A stretch of 40,561 nucleotides of DNA, taken from NCBI GenBank assembly GCA_030527885.1, contig JAUMZY010000018.1, positions 1-40,561 on the forward strand, read 5' to 3'. Both the position numbers and the translations under genes were made by a program. Positions 40,221-40,561 of this stretch are shown here, one piece after another (position 1 is the first letter of the stretch; each line of letters starts with the position of its first letter). The notes beneath the pieces are model-generated. The model was not told the DNA's origin. It saw nothing but the letters and a program-made list of their open reading frames with translations, and did not search any database. This DNA comes from Corynebacterium sp. (lineage in GTDB: Bacteria > Actinomycetota > Actinomycetes > Mycobacteriales > Mycobacteriaceae).

Positions 40221-40561
40221 TGTCGGACAGGTCCCTACACAAAACAGATAGGCAACCTGCTACCTAAGAAAGGCTAGAATCACACCATGCCACGACACAC
40301 CTACACCAAAGACTTCAAAACCCAGGTCGTCCTCGAATACCTTTGGCACTCCCCAAACCCTGACGGCTGTTGCTGATACCTATCATCTTCCCACTCAAAC
40401 CCTAGGATTATGGGTGAAGAAATACCACACCACCAAGGACGCGGATTTTAAGGCAAAAAACGCCCGGTTAAAAACAAGTCGATGACCTGACGATAGAAAA
40501 CCTGTTTTTTAAAAAAGCAGCAGCCTTCTTCGCCCAGGAATCTTGAGGAGCCGAAAAATAC
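40221..40561 (+). mobile_element. IS3-family insertion sequence, left part, continues beyond the window
   Basis: Starts at or near TGTCGGACAGGTCCCTACAC (40221-40240), which looks like a terminal inverted repeat of an IS3-family element. It contains a frameshifted orfA; orfB would lie outside the window. The exact left end is not certain because the right terminal repeat cannot be seen. Confidence 0.6.
40287..40546 (+). pseudogene. IS3-family transposase OrfA, frameshifted
   Basis: MPRHTYTKDFKTQVVLEY begins an HTH typical of IS3/IS911 OrfA. The frame must change near 40340 to read GTPQTLTAVADTYHLPTQTL and again at the A-run near 40470 to read KQVDDLTIENLFFKKAAAFFAQ, the usual OrfA end, stopping at 40544-40546. 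Two frameshifts make it nonfunctional as read. A TTTTTTAAAAAAG run at 40505-40517 could be the normal programmed slippage site for OrfAB. Confidence 0.8.

Overview
The window looks like chromosomal DNA of a mycolic-acid actinobacterium, most probably a Corynebacterium. The evidence is a dnaK-grpE operon with HAIR-type (HspR) operators, a complete fpr2 / cysIXHDNYZ assimilatory sulfate-reduction cluster in the corynebacterial order, McbR-type operators (TAGAC-N6-GTCTA), an AlaT-type aminotransferase beside a YibE/F protein, and many apparently leaderless genes with TANNNT -10 hexamers. Most of the window is a moderately GC-rich core chromosome. The last ~2 kb is AT-rich and accessory-like and runs into a decayed IS3-family element.

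Layout. 1-1.6 kb: three tandem secreted or membrane-tethered excalibur-domain proteins, the first cut by the window edge. 1.6-4.3 kb: grpE and dnaK on the minus strand, with two HAIR-like operators around a clear promoter; dnaJ and hspR do not follow grpE here. 4.3-7 kb: an AI-2E-family permease, then an LLM flavin oxidoreductase behind a RosR-like operator. 7-8.6 kb: a PiT phosphate transporter. 8.7-17.6 kb: the sulfur region. It holds cysZ, cysY, cysN, cysD, cysH, cysX and cysI on the minus strand, divergent fpr2, an MTA/SAH-type nucleosidase, and a 151-residue internally shortened FprA-like protein. Three McbR-like sites lie in this region.

17.7-25.6 kb: a DUF3500 lipoprotein; a minus-strand operon (VOC protein, ArsR-type repressor, AHSA1 protein, small ABC ATPase, membrane permease); and a plus-strand cluster of two related small membrane proteins, an Xre regulator and a NatAB-like ABC exporter. 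The first membrane gene still carries the start of a lost regulator copy. 25.6-35 kb: a 3-hydroxyisobutyrate-dehydrogenase-like enzyme; a membrane Fe-S/CCG oxidoreductase with a ~350-residue Ala/Pro tail; four consecutive DUF1707 genes that all look leaderless, with GGG-N4-CCC motifs before three of them; alaT; and a YibE/F protein. 35-37.5 kb: a large exported membrane-anchored protein of unknown function, dcd and tRNA-Gly(CCC).

37.5-40.6 kb: a trypsin-like protease broken by two frameshifts, an AT-rich regulatory stretch, a secreted prokaryotic phospholipase A2, two tandem small membrane-protein paralogues, and a decayed IS3-type orfA.

The observations I find most worth following are the McbR/SAH-linked cluster with its shortened FprA paralogue, the leaderless DUF1707 array with its shared motif, the duplicated regulator/membrane module before NatAB, and an exact 14-mer present four times in the same orientation. 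No CRISPR array and no recognisable defence island was seen. All family assignments were made by reading sequence motifs; no database search was run.
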